Shown here: one piece after another, positions 45,276-57,826 of the stretch | Position numbering within the stretch: position 1 is the stretch's first letter | Layout of the letters: each line of letters opens with the position of its first letter | Origin: Isoetes taiwanensis | Taxonomy: Eukaryota; Streptophyta; Lycopodiopsida; Isoetales; Isoetaceae | Assembly (NCBI GenBank): GCA_021234155.1 | Contig: JAJEKV010000039.1 | Coordinates: forward strand, 13,157,156-13,221,155 | Reading direction: 5' to 3' | Length of the DNA stretch: 64,000 nt | Notes under the pieces: model-generated | The model's input: only the letters and a program-made list of their open reading frames with translations | What the model was told of the DNA's origin: nothing | Database searches by the model: none | Translations under genes and position numbers: made by a program

Positions 45276-46782
45276 TGGTGCAGCTGCTTATGAGCATCAA
45301 TATGACGCCCTTTACCTTGCAAAGCAATTGTCTTGTGCATCTCTCAAATATCACGCTCCCAATTGGAGGAGCTTTTCTCCACCCTCTTAAAGTCTGGAGG
45401 TTACCCCAGTGTCCTCAGTAGATTTTGCCTTTTCCAATGTGGTTCTTGTCCTGTAGAGCCTGAAGATGTTACTGTTACATTTGGGTTTCTGTGGTACATA
45501 TTTGAACAGCTCATTGGATCTTGGCAGTCATCTCTACAATTCCTGTTTGAAGCTATGATATAGTGCCCTTAATGTCTCGCTCAAAACATTCTATGTCTGG
45601 TTGACATCTTGAACATATGAGCCATGAGTTCAGTGATGTCTGGCCTATCCTGCTACCATTTAGATTGTATTAGTTGAAGGTGATCATCAAGCTGTTGTGT
45701 GTGGAAATGTATTGCTTTTCCGTTGCTAGTTGTTTTTCCATCAATGTGGGTGTTGAAGATTGTACCTATTTTGTCACACTTGCCAACTTAGCTATGTTGC
45801 TTTCAAGATTCATCTAGGTTTGTCTCTAAGACTCTTCAGATATCCAATCTTGTATTGCTTATGAGCGACTGCTGCTATATTTGAGTTTCGGGTTTAAGCT
45901 TGCCTAGCTATGTGTGTTATACATGCCTTTGCCCTTGCCTCCTTTTTTAGGGTAGACTTGCTAGCCTTGCCTGCGTGTTATGTCATGTGTTAGAATGGAA
46001 TCTATGATAGCCCGTAATATAAGCTTGGCTGCCATGTTGGACTTGCGATGTGCAGGTTGAGGTTGAGGTTGAGATTGAGGTTGGGGGAGTTGGTGGTCTT
46101 CCCCATCTATGCGGAATTCCATGAGATTTGGATAATGCCTGCCCTCAGTGGTTGTTGGGGGCCTGGGAGGGGTGTTATGAGGGGTTCAACTCTCTGATAG
46201 TAGGTTTGATTTCCTGCTGTTGTGGAAATATGTTTAAGATGAGGTTGGAGTGATTAGAATCCTAGCTAAGAACACTCGAGTAATTTACATTATACGCATT
46301 ATGTGTGTGCGTGTGTGCGTGCATGTATGCGTGTTAAGGATCACAACAATGATCCAAACCTTTTAAATCCCAAAAGCCTTGTTAACATATATTCATCAGT
46401 TAAAGCAAGGTCTTATCATCCTTAATCCATTAATAACTTCTGCAATTCCACAAACCAAACTTTTAGCATTGACCAGAAATCTCTAATTTACAAGAAAAAG
46501 ACAAATGGACATAGATTACACCAATAATCTGTGATCTTAACCAGTTCACCAAAACTAGTTATAGATTCCTCTGGTAGAAGTTACACAAATGACCTCTAAT
46601 GGTCAGACTCTATATCACCAAGTCCAGAGAAAGATCTATCCAGAGACCCAAATTATGGTAGTTCACTGCCCAACCGGATCAATCAGAGCTAAGTATTTGC
46701 AAATTATGCAAAGCGATAAGCAATGGCGAATTATCAATCATGGAACTTATTATCCAGTCAATGAGATATTCGATATGAATTT
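45276..46782. other. Intergenic with simple repeats
   Basis: No gene recognised. Holds a (GAGGTT)n-like stretch at 46055-46085 and a TG/CG-alternating stretch (atgtgtgtgcgtgtgtgcgtgc) at 46300-46332. Confidence 0.4.
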
Positions 46783-47734
46783 CAGTGTTGTCAGGTACGT
46801 TTAGTACGGTACGGGTATTATACGTACGTAACGTATTAATATCGTATGCATACCTCTCATTTAAAAAGTACTTTAAATACGTTTTTTGAAATTATAAAGT
46901 ACTTATTAAATACGTAAAATACGTACTTTATGTACTATACGTTAAGTACTTTCTGTAATTTTTAGAACTATTATTTCTTGTATTGCACTTGAAATAGTTG
47001 CAATAACAACTAGTATGAAGAACTTCAAGTTTTAAATAATGAACCAGAATATATTACTTTAGAAAATTAAGTATTTCTTAAAGTTTTCAATCTAAAATAT
47101 GTCTATTTAAGAGTTATATATTCTAGTCTGTAATCTACATCCACAGACAAATGAATTCAAGTAATTGTTGCTCATTTGTTGCATCTGAAGCTATTAACCG
47201 CGGCTGGCCTCTGTATTTCTTTTCTGGCATGAATGCAAGCTATTAAAGTATTAAGGAGAAGATTTGCCTCCTACCATGACAAAACAAGGAGAAAGGTGGG
47301 TCTGCATCTCCATCTCCATTCCGATTCAACAGCCAGGGTAAGAAGAAAGAGGAGGAAAACGCAGGGGTTTTGGGTTTTTATTTGCAAGAAGATTGTGTGC
47401 TTTTTTTTCTTTTTAACTACAATTCCATAATTTCCCTAATGTCTAAAATCTCCTAATGTGTTTTTTACACCTATTTTATATAATATATAATAATGTATTT
47501 TTCCTAATGTATAATTTTACCAATTCTATTGGTCTAATGTCATTTGGACGGTTTTTTTTATATAAAGTACGTATCATACGTACTGTATGTATTAATACGT
47601 TAAGTACGGTATTAATAAAACAAGAGCTTAATTTGACCTGTCAACTTATAGGTATAGTACGTATAGTACTGTGAGGAAGGTACGGGACGTACGTAAACGT
47701 AAAATACGAGTACGTAAGCAACACTGATGAATTT
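46775..47734. mobile_element. Non-autonomous hAT-type element, 944 bp, with 8-bp target duplication
   Basis: The element 46783-47726 begins CAGTGTTGTCAGGTACGT and ends ACGTAAGCAACACTG, giving inverted CAGTGTTG ends. It is flanked by a perfect 8-bp duplication, atgaattt (46775-46782 and 47727-47734). CAGTG-type termini with 8-bp target duplications are characteristic of the hAT superfamily. The outer 100-150 bp on each side are dense in tacgta/gtacgt words that add sub-terminal inverted repeats. The interior has no transposase; the short open stretch at 47233-47430 has no known domain. Confidence 0.9.
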
Positions 47735-48240
47735 CAAAGGAAGCTGAAATAGATTGACTGCTGAAGGTCAATTGCTATGGATGACTGCTGAAGACCTGGC
47801 CGATCCTGTCTGAAGAAGCAAAAAAAGACAATTCCCTCCTGATTTCCCAGCTTATTTATAGCACACTTAGATCCCATGTAGTCATCTAGATGTGGTCCTC
47901 CTAGTACTGTAGCTTTTGTTCCCCTTTTGTTTAAAAAAGTCATGGTCCTTTAGGCTAATCGTAGCCTTTATATTTGGCTGCCCCTTCTTTTCCTTGAGTT
48001 GTATTAGCTTTAACCTTTAACCATGAATTTATCTTTCGTTATAAATTATAATTTAACCCAAGGTTTTCCTTTGCCATTATTTGCCTTGTCTTTGCCAATA
48101 ATTTTCTAAACTTATGCACTCATGCTAGTTCACCAAGACTAACGTCCAAGACCACAACCCCGAGCTACATATTTGTATCAATTCTTTCCTGTTGGAAAGG
48201 ATTTGAGCTCAGTTATATCCTAATCCACAAAATAGCACCA
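47735..48240. other. Intergenic, no gene seen
   Basis: AT-rich; continues the host sequence interrupted by the hAT-type insertion. No gene recognised. Confidence 0.4.
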
Positions 48241-48372
48241 ACACAATTTGTAATACTTGAGCACCAACTCAGTCCTTTTGTACTTGAGCACCAACTCAAT
48301 CCATTTGTACATGAGCATCAACTCAATCCATATGTACATGAGCATCAACTCAATCCGTAAGGTCCAAAGGCT
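48241..48372. repeat. ~27-bp minisatellite, four units
   Basis: The unit gagcaccaactcaatccatttgtac is repeated about four times between 48258 and 48357 with a few substitutions (accaactcag, atcaactcaa). Related agcaccaacta words recur out to 48600. Confidence 0.7.
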
Positions 48373-51300
48373 AGGATTATGATCTTATAAATAGCACCAA
48401 CTATTTAGTACAATCACATTGTTGTGGCTAAAGATTAAGATAAAGTTCCAGAGAAGATTTGATTGTACTTTCGAGATAGATTCACTGTGGAAGCATCGAC
48501 TTCAACCAGTAGCACCAACTACTATAGAAGATACAAGTTACACCAATAACTTGTAATTGTAGTAGCATCAACTACTGTAGTAGATCCAAGTTATACCAAT
48601 AACTGGGTGAAAGCATGATAAACAAGTTTGTGTATTAAACGGGAGCAAATCATCTAAATGGAACAGAAGGAGTATTCCTCAACGATTTTTTTTTTCAAAG
48701 AAGGGGCTAAATTGAGCTTAAAAAAAAGGACATAAAACTATATTTTGATCCCCCCAAAATAGCCTATTTTTTTTCTGTCAATAGAGAATTGACTGTGTCA
48801 AAGTGACACTTTTTCAACCAATTAGAATTTTTCCCAAGTATGTTTTTTGAAAGACTTCCTGTTTTAAGAGAACGTAACTTTTAACCTAAAATAGAAGTGA
48901 AGTAGTGACTGAAATTGTGGTATATTCAAAAATTGAAGACAAAATCTTGATATTTAAATGCATATTTTACAGTATTTTTAAAATACTCAGTTTTGTGCAA
49001 AAGTGGGAGGAGTGATGAGAGAAGCACAAAAAACAACGATTAGAGCTCGCTCTTTGATCCGAAAGAGCCAACAAATATTTAGTTTTACATGTGTCTTAAA
49101 AATTAGCAAATTTCTCTTGTTTGAAGAGTGGAGATAGTAGCGAAAAAGGGATACTATGTTTAAACACGTGAAATCCTTTTTGTATTCTGGATTACACTTG
49201 TTATTTCGAAATAGTGAAATGAAAAAAAAAATATCAAACCATTTTTGTATCCTGGAATACATATCCTATTCTAGAAGAGCCAAAGTTTTTTTTGGCATTT
49301 TCAATTTATTTCAATGACCTTGCGATTTTTTTTGTTTGTTTTGTGGGTATACAGGATCATGGTTTTAAATAATGAAAGGATTCTTTTTTTTTTTTTTTTT
49401 TGGGGGGGGATCTTTGGATCTTGGTTCCAAATGATAGTGGAAAACTTATTTTTGAATACACTTTGTATTCCAGAATACGTTTTGGTTTTCGAAAAGACCT
49501 CAAGCTTTTGTTTTGCTGGGCGATCTTTCTCTGGGGACTTAGCGCCTACGATTTCTGTCTGGCGATGGGTTTTGCATTGGTTTTGGCTACAGTTAACCCA
49601 TCGCTGGCTACATCGCTTAGGGTCGAGTAGGTCCGTCTAGTGTTGGTCGAGCAGGTCCGTCATTGGGTGATTCTACTGTTGCAGGTCTTGGGGCGTGTTG
49701 CAAGAATCTGGCGGCAGCTTCCATTGCCGTTAACTGGCGGCAGAACGATGTTAACGGACCTGGCTTCCATTTGGCGGAGAACGATGTTAACGGACCTGGT
49801 CTCTTAGAAGTTGTTTGGTCTCTTAGAAGCTGTCTAGAAGCAGCGATGGCTCACTATTGCTTTCTGCAAGATTTTTTATTGTTTAAGTTTCAAGTTTCAA
49901 GAGTTTCATAGCACCGGTTGAAGCTATCTATGAGAGAATAAGCAGAGATGTTAGTCTGGAATTTCATGTTGATGAATTATTTAATTTTGATATTAGACAG
50001 AACTAAACATGCTACTGATCGTACACTTAAGAGAAGCATGCATAGATTTCCCTAGAACCTTTGGGGTACCTACAGAAAGATTCAGCAACGGAAGGACCAA
50101 ATCTGACATAATTGGTGGCACTTCATTCCAACCATGATGATGGCATTTGTTTGTTGTAGATCAAATTTTGGGTGTTCCTTTTGCACCTCCATTCCTTGCG
50201 CCATGTACAAAAAAGGGAGGCCATTCTCAAGGGTGTCAACTATGGCTCAGAAGCTCCAGGAATTCTAAGCAAGATAGGACTTGGTTTTGTAAGTAAGATT
50301 TAGTTTCATACTAGATTTAGAACTCAACCAGCTAAGTTAATGGGCTCCAGATTGGAGAATCAATATGTGGCAACAATTAGATAACTTTTGCAGTACTCAT
50401 GCAGAGATCATAAGCATATTGGGCAAGGAAAGTGCAGGTGACTTATACTTAAAGGATGCTTCCAGACATGTTGCTTTCACCCCAAATCCAGACGTGATGC
50501 TTCCACTCCAATCTCAACCATGCATAGTAACCATACTTTCTTAGCTCCCGATTTTATCTTCTTTCTGCAGGATTTGAAAATTATATGTTGCAAAGAATGC
50601 TTGAATATCTGCAGCAGCTAATAGAGGAGAAATTACCAATGGCGAGCCCTTTTTTACTGCTCTAGTTCCTTTTGCGAGAATAAAGGTCTAGTATTAGCGG
50701 TAGCGGGATAAGCGTGGAACATTTTCAGTTCAAAAGATGGTATTGTTTATTTCATAATAAGATCTGACTACACAATTCATATGCCAAATCGTGACTTTTC
50801 TCATGTCAAGCAATCAAAGCGTGTTTCCTGTTGAACTTTGATCATGATATTGTAGTATATCTTGGCCAATGTTATTTAAAGTCATGTATTTAAGTAGGTA
50901 ACAAAAAAGCCCTTTGCTTATTTCTTTAGGTTTTACCATGGGCGCAAGAGTCTACCATCAAAATCTTATATTCTTTACACTTTATCTAACATATGTTGCA
51001 AGCTTGCTGAAATCTCAAACAATACATAATAGATCTCAGCTCCTCTAAATGTTCATGCGAAACAACTGCCTCTGCATATACTGTTCCACTAGATACTATA
51101 ATTTTAGCCACCAATGCTTTGCTAATTAACTTATCTTCTATTTGCTACGTGTTACAAGTATTGTAAGTAAGCATTTTCTCTGGCATCTCAGACGTGTGAG
51201 CTAATCAGTGTTATGACTGACAGTCCCTCTTGGCAGATGCTTTTGATGCCTCTGAGAAGAAATATGGGGGATATGATCATCATGCCAACCAGAAAAATTC

Positions 51301-51396
51301 TCATCCCAGGGTTATAGTTCTGCTTCAAATGCATGTCTAAATCCTATGATATTCAATGCTTAAATACTGGCGCCTCTTTTCCTGCTTTGAACTAAA
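48373..51396. other. Long AT-rich stretch, no gene recognised
   Basis: Holds several TTCnnGAA/tattc..gaata palindromes (49205-49275, 49465-49480), a T run followed by a G run at 49385-49408, and a 36-bp direct duplication around ggcggagaacgatgttaacgg (from 49737 and 49773). A moderately GC-rich patch at 49520-49860 has no recognisable coding content. Nothing else supported. Confidence 0.4.
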
Positions 51397-51640
51397 GTGC
51401 CAGTTGCATTGTTCCAACTAGCTTTGAAGTTTTTCTTAAAAAATTCCGATGGGTTTTTGCTAGTTGCACCAGAATATGCATTATATGGGCATTTGAGTGA
51501 CATAATTGAATTGTACAGCTATGGAATTATGCTTCTGGAGCTGTTATCTGGCTGTTTATGGATTGTGAGTATGTTGTGCACCACTAAAGAGTTTTCAGAG
51601 GATTTGTTAGCAAATATAGCAGATTTTAAGACTCTCTTTG
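51397..51640 (+). pseudogene. Receptor-like kinase fragment (subdomains VIII-IX)
   Basis: The plus strand reads LVAPEYALYGHLSDIIELYSYGIMLLELLSG. This corresponds to the activation-segment end and subdomain IX of plant receptor-like kinases, usually APEYALYGQLTEKSDVYSFG. The conserved Asp-Val of the SDVYSFG motif is changed (ELYSYG), and Lys-Ser is lost. It is followed by GTGAGT, a plausible donor. No ATP-binding or catalytic-loop exon was found upstream, so this is an isolated exon relic. Confidence 0.6.
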
Positions 51641-51739
51641 AGTATGCTGGCTATGCTGGCTATGGCAGTGAAGCTATGGCATGGATTTGCCTTCCATTTT
51701 TATAGAGAAGCAGCAAATGGAATGTGCAAAATACAACAA

Positions 51740-51960
51740 CTGTGCACGTTCTGGAATACACGTTTGATTTCTTGGAATGCATGCGTTCTGGAATACACGT
51801 TGTTCCGGAATACTCGTTTGATTTCTTAGAAACCAAAGGTATATTCCGGAATACACTTTTGCTTTCTTGAGAAAGCAAATGTGTATTAAAGTGTATTCTG
51901 GAATACACGTTTGTTTTTTCGAAAAGCAAAAGTGTATCCCAGAGTACTTTTATTTTTACA
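51740..51960. repeat. Cluster of (G)TATTCYRGAATAC palindromes
   Basis: At least six copies of a ttctggaatacac / tattccggaatac word occur in 220 bp on both strands, interspersed with gtttgatttctt and gaaagcaaa words that themselves are inverted. Each core fits TTCnnGAA. Isolated relatives occur at 49.25, 49.47 and 60.4 kb. Confidence 0.7.
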
Positions 51961-52957
51961 TTTTTTGTTTTATGTGCCCTAGTGTTCATTTATTTACTTG
52001 ATTATTTTCTTGTTTTTTATTTAGCCAATAGAACGTCAAACATGTTTGATAAAACAACTGAACGTAGAGACTTGGAACAGATACCCAGTTGCAACGTCTG
52101 ACGAGCATATTGTTCAATATGCGCCAAATTTTGAGGGTGCCAAATTGATGTACTGAAAATTTTTAAAGAAATAATTATTTTTTCTTCTTCTCTATTTTGA
52201 TACTTTTAATATCTCATTTTCAGATATTATGTATTCATGTCTACATTTTGCCACTTTCAAGGGTGTTTCTTTGCAAAAAACAACCTTGTCATTTAATGAG
52301 GAGTCAAAATGAGGGGAAAAAAACTAAACCTTTTGAAATTCTCAAGTTTATCCAAAAAAGGCCAATTTTAAGGGCATGGTATAATCTTAAAGTGAATCTT
52401 TGAAATGGAGTGCTACAACACTCCCCTCTAATTTGCAACCTTGTTGATAGGGTATACAGAAAAAATTATCAATCAGGTACCTTTCTGTGTACTTATGTGA
52501 AAGTACACAAATGTATATTAAAGTACCTAGATTACATCCTTATCCAAAACTAGTTGCACTAAGTTTAAGAGTGACAAATCGACAATGTCCTAAGGTACTT
52601 CTAAACACCATTCTCAGCTACTCCAACTCGTCTGCTATGCTAGAAAAATCTTGCATTCCTAAAGCTCCAATTTGCATCAAATTTTACTGCTAGTTCTCCA
52701 ATTTTCATTCATATTCGAGAATTTCTAGCAGAGTTCACCTTAAAAGAGACGATCTAGTAGAGCTAAATTTTGCCGTTCCATTTGGAAAGTTTAACAGAGA
52801 ATGAATTGGTCTTTCTTACTTTGCTTCTATCCAGCAGTGCAATGCAGAATATATACCTGCAGAATAAACCAAAGCACCTGCATGCTTCAATCGGGTCTTC
52901 GCTCCCAAGGTTTTGAGGGCTGGACAAGAAATAGGATGAGCACAGAGAAGAATATTC
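51961..52957. other. AT-rich intergenic, no gene seen
   Basis: No recognisable gene or element. Confidence 0.4.
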
Positions 52958-53140
52958 CACCTTAACACACTGCCCCTCAAGTTTATAGTGATCCAACGGT
53001 TCAGATCAATCTTGATCAGTGTGTTACTGGAGCTATAACACACTGCTATATCCATAACACCCTAGGGTGTTATCAAATGGATGGATCCAAATCGATTTTT
53101 ATGGTGATCGGATGGCCCAAAACTCTCGGGGTGTGTTAAG
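52958..53140. mobile_element. Small palindromic MITE-like element
   Basis: Ends are inverted: CCTTAACACACtgCCCC on the left (from about 52961) and GGGGTGTGTTAAGGG on the right (to about 53132). At the centre-right a perfect 20-bp palindrome, ATAACACCCTAGGGTGTTAT, lies at 53054-53073, and taacacac words recur between. The phrase gatccaacggttcagatcaa is of a kind frequent in plant MITEs. A target duplication was not found. Confidence 0.55.
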
Positions 53141-54694
53141 GGCGATCCACTCACACCCTCGCCATTTTGATGGCCCTCAATTTTTTTCAATTAACACCTT
53201 GAGCATGCGTTTTTACACCATATCCGATGGGGTAGCGAATAGAGCAAGTTATTTTATGTGATAAAGGCACGACATAAATACACCCAAATTCGCAACAAGG
53301 CATGTGCAGACAGAAACAGAGGTTGACAAAGCTCTCTGAGAATTAAGAGAAATGACTCCTTAAGATAAGAAAGGACAGTTACAATAATATTTTTCTTTGA
53401 ATTGTGCTTCAAAACAGGCAACACAGCAGGTTCACCAATCTTCCTCTGCCCCCCCCTTACCCTAGTCATCGCCAAAAAATGCGGATTGCATATCCACCTT
53501 CCACGTATTTGCCAAAAAATCTCTACTGTCTGTCTGTGTGTCACAAATGTCACACCCTCCCACCCTCCCCCCCAACAAACCCCAAACAATTGCAACCATA
53601 TACTCAAAATATTATAGAATATTCCATCAAATATATTCAAACTAAATCAAGGCCTTCTATAAGGCATTCCCCCCTTCAACAAAAGGGTTGCCCCCTATGG
53701 GCAACTCAAAAACTCAAATACATTTCAAGTCTTGCAGGACCATATTGTATAGGGAAGGCCATTCCCCTATAATATAGAACTTGAGGAGGATTTTTTTTGG
53801 GGGGGTTGCCCCGACGGGGGCAAGCCCTGGTCCATGTGGGTTTATGGCATATTCGGATATATGCTAGTATATACCGAGAATATGCTAATGACTACTCCAA
53901 ATTTGCTATCCGGTGTAAATCGGTAGTGGTCTCTTGTTGTTGAGCAACCACTTTGAAACCGGCTAACCGGTTGTCACATCCATTCCGTGCCCAATCTAGA
54001 AAACAAGCACGGAGATTAGTTGCAAATGAAGTGTTTAGAAGGAATCGGCTTGGTTTAGGGTAGCATCTTCGTCCCGGATTGAGAGCCGCTTGAGGCGGAA
54101 TTTTGAACAAATAGTTGAGGTGAGTTTTAATCTTGATGTTGCTTGCAACCTTATGTAATCATGTCGACATATTCTTATATTATAGATGCCAAGAACTGGA
54201 GCAAAGACAAAATCTTGACGATAAGTCCAAACATCGAAATTTCGGTTTAGTTCTTTGCAATCTAAGATAACTCCTTTAAAAGATTATAAAACGGACACTC
54301 CAATACATTATGGGGTCACCGAAACACACAATGACCATTCATATCATTTCCTACATGCTATTCTTACCTACTTTTATGTCTGTATTTTCTTAATATTATA
54401 AGAAATGTTTATCCTCAAATGGTTGGTACTTGCTGTCAAGTTTTAGTAGCAGGATTTCTTCCAAATGTGGAAAGTGGAGAATCAAAATGTTTTTGGACAA
54501 CAAAAAGTGTGAAAATTGTTTCTCCTCCTCTAACCCTGCCTGATAGTTCTGGTGACACAGCTGCATGTCTTGTGACAGAAAAACTGCAGATTCTGCCGCT
54601 GAAACAATACGAATTCACCAATGCAGGAAATTTACTTTAACTTGCGCAAGTGCCTTTCATGGGCATCTGACTGAAGGTAGATATGTCATGCAGC
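53141..54694. other. Intergenic, low-complexity patches, no gene seen
   Basis: Contains C-rich patches (53440-53460, 53550-53580), a T run then G run then hairpin ttgccccgacgggggcaa at 53787-53822, and short open stretches without known motifs. No gene recognised. Confidence 0.4.
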
Positions 54695-54965
54695 ATATTT
54701 GTAAAATAGAATAGAATATATTTTAACGTCATCTTGACTCATGGAGCCCTATGACTTATGGTACATGGTATGAGCACAACTTCAAAAACTAGATTTTCGC
54801 ATTGTATATTTTACAAGGGCGACTGAAAAACAGCCACAGAGTCAAGAAGAGGTGATGGAAAAAAATTCGCCCCTCTCAGTGTGAGTGGGAAAAAATCGCC
54901 TCTCTTTCCTCTGTATACCCTCTATTGGAAATAATACAAGGGTCTTCCAAATCATTTGAAAGTCT
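54695..54965 (-). mobile_element. LINE copy L7, 3' UTR and tail
   Basis: Read on the minus strand, cgattttttcccactcacac, catcacctcttcttgactctg and cagtcgcc match the 3' UTR of L5 at 40380-40460. A terminal block gctccatgagtcaagatgacgttaaaa (about 54725-54750, reverse) is followed by a short tattctattctatt tail (54700-54720). Strongly 5'-truncated. Confidence 0.7.
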
Positions 54966-57826
54966 GGTGAAATCAAATCATACTTTTGACTCTGCTGTTA
55001 TAAAAATAAAGGATTATGCCAGCAACAATATTGAACCTCAAACTACAAAATGCTCCTGAGGCTGAGGTAAGACTCAAAGAAGGGAATCCTTATACGGAGG
55101 CATATATGACTGAAGCAAGAGACATGTTTTGAGTGCCAAAATTCTTGGCCACCTTGCCAAGGAGTGTAGAGTTCACACTCCGACGCAAGACTATCAACTT
55201 AACTTTTGCTTTGTTGCCTATCATTGAAGAACAAAGTCACGTGGTCCAAGCTTTCTTCTATGCTCTTTGTCGCCGATCTTCACCGCAACAAATGTAAACC
55301 TCGCATGGCACTTAGATTCAAATAACACCATACCATATAACTCCTTAAAAAGAATTGTGCAAGGTAACGATTGCCACTTCTCTTAAGCCGGGGAAGTATT
55401 AAACTCCTCAAAGGTGTTTTATGTGATTCTAAGATTGCGGAAAAAGCTGGATTTATAAATCACAAGATGACGGATCTTTGGAGTTCATGTTGGCTTTTTT
55501 CGATAACCTCAAATCCTTAAAGCCAATATCATGTGCTTCCTCCAGAGATCAACATGTTCAAGGGCCATATATCTTTGAATCGTGAAATCTCACAACTAGC
55601 GAAGAGTCCCTTTGGCATCATATAAGTAGTCAATTAGTTCAACAACTTGTAACCTAAGGTTGCCCATATAGATATGTACTTACCTTGGCGGGGTGCTATA
55701 AAGCGATCTTGAAAGAAAGATGCTTGGTGCATTGAGAATTGAGGCGGGCATAGCCATTGCACATACAAGGAGTGAAACCATTTGGAGCTTGCATTTGAGC
55801 TAAAGACCTGATTCTAATCCAAGACTCAAAATAAAAATAGGAAGCAATAGCTATCTCACATGATCCTATTAGGCATCAAAGGATATAACAAATGGATATT
55901 AAGTTCGGGGTTGTCAAAGACTTAGTGGAGCAAAAGATCTAGCATTGTCCCACTAGAAGAAATGGTTGCGAGCATGATAATAAAAGGTGCTTGGGATGGC
56001 CGAAGCTAAAAGGATTCTCTCCATCTTAGTCGATTCCCCATTCACAAGAGTGAACTACTTCTCCATTTGTTAAGAAGCTGTTACAATGTATAAATTCACT
56101 TGTTATAGAATTTTACGTAGCCATCTCGGTCTATTTGTTTGCTTAAAATTGATCCTTTCTAAGATTATGAATAGTCCGCAGGTGCGCACTTGAATTGTGC
56201 ACCTTCTTTCATTGTACTAATCTGCATTTCTAAAATACGGTTCTTTGCTTTATGGTTATAATATTTTCAAAGCTTATTACCATTAGGAAAGCAAAAGTTA
56301 CCATGGCTAGCTTTGCACAAAGGTCGCCTCCGTGTTTTCACATGGCGTCTTGATGCACCATTGTCTCCCATCAAAGAGCTTCCTTCTAAGCTCAAAAACA
56401 TACGAGAAGATGAAAAACGTTTGAAAAATATTGTGTAAAAGCTAATATCACTTACCCAACACGGACAAAGCGCGAATTGATGCGGGGAAAAGGATGTCGA
56501 GAGCAAGGGGCGGGGAGGAATGCTCTAACGGAAGAACATGAGACACGATCATGTTTCCTCACCTCCCGACAAATTGTCATCCTATCTTAGGTGTTCCTCG
56601 TCGATTACACCATGGTTGGCATGTGAGCAATTTGAAAATAATGAAACTACTTGACCTTCACATTTCTAAGCAGCTTTACTTTGCTTACAACTTCCATGTA
56701 TTTTATGCTATTAAATTCTTAGCAATCTTCTTCAATTTAAAATACCGAGTTCTTCCTTCATAACCTCAACAAAATTGACATGCAAAACAATTCACAGTTC
56801 CTAAGTTCTTTTGCAACCCCTCCCCCCTTTCTTATTTCCTAAGTTCTTTTGCAACCCCTCCCCCCTTTCTTATTTCTCCATTTGGATTCTTGATACATTG
56901 TTTTGTATGTTATCAAGTATTCTATTGTCTTGAAGTATCAATTTGAATTGATTGTCAAAAAAACATGGGTTTGAACTATGATTTAAGCCGCTGCGCCCTC
57001 CGGCCATGGAGGGCCTGCGCAACACCCCTTTTTTTTTTTTTTTTTTCAAATCAGAGATTCATATGCGTTTGTGATGTGAAGTTTTGGTAGCAAAACAAAG
57101 AGATTCAATTTTCCAGGCCTAACCCTTTTCTGGTACATTTCTAGTCATGGCTAATAGGAGGCTAAAATTCGAAACGCAAGGAATTTTTTGGGAGAAAGCT
57201 GGAGGAGTTGGAATACTGTCCGGTCAATGCCGGAATCGAACAGGGCGCCATAGCTAGGGCTTGATTTGGAGCTCGCTGGAGCCATGAGCTACGTTGTAAG
57301 AAACCGTATGGACCTGTGTGTAAGTTAGTTTTCAATCCTTTGCTGACGGACTGATTCTGGAATTGCTTCTGTAAATGTTTAAATTAGAGCATCAGGAGGA
57401 AGAATGTAAATGTACGCTTGCTATTTGGATGCTATGACATCATAAGATTGAAATATATTTAGATCTTGCACAAAGCCCTACTTGTGCCCTGCAGCACCAA
57501 GTAGCATGACAGATAATTGTATAGGTTGTCTAGTGAAGCACGATTCATAGTGTAGAATGTACTAAGCATTGAATGCACTACTAAAACGTGGAATTTTTAT
57601 TGGACAGAGAAAATGAATGGAAATGGGCTGGCTGGCTGCCTGGTAAAAAAAAAAAGGAGAAAGGAAAAAGCAATCTGCTGAAGGCATGTGCTGCAGCGGC
57701 AGGAGGTTTTAAAATAGAGGGGTCCAGTTTAAATTTATAAGGCTAAGTTTAGTGGGTTTTTTTGTGGCTGTGGTATTTGGGCAGAAGGTGGGCGATCGAG
57801 CATTGAGCTGCAGCGGCAAGCACAGA
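54966..57826. other. Intergenic, no gene recognised
   Basis: Contains a 38-bp tandem duplication (cctaagttcttttgcaacccctcccccctttcttattt, at about 56799 and 56838), a GC hairpin followed by a T run (56992-57046), and at 57282-57292 an atgagctacgtt followed by GTAAG that could be a tiny first exon of an unidentified gene. The 5' flank of the PLC-like gene lies at the right end. Confidence 0.4.
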
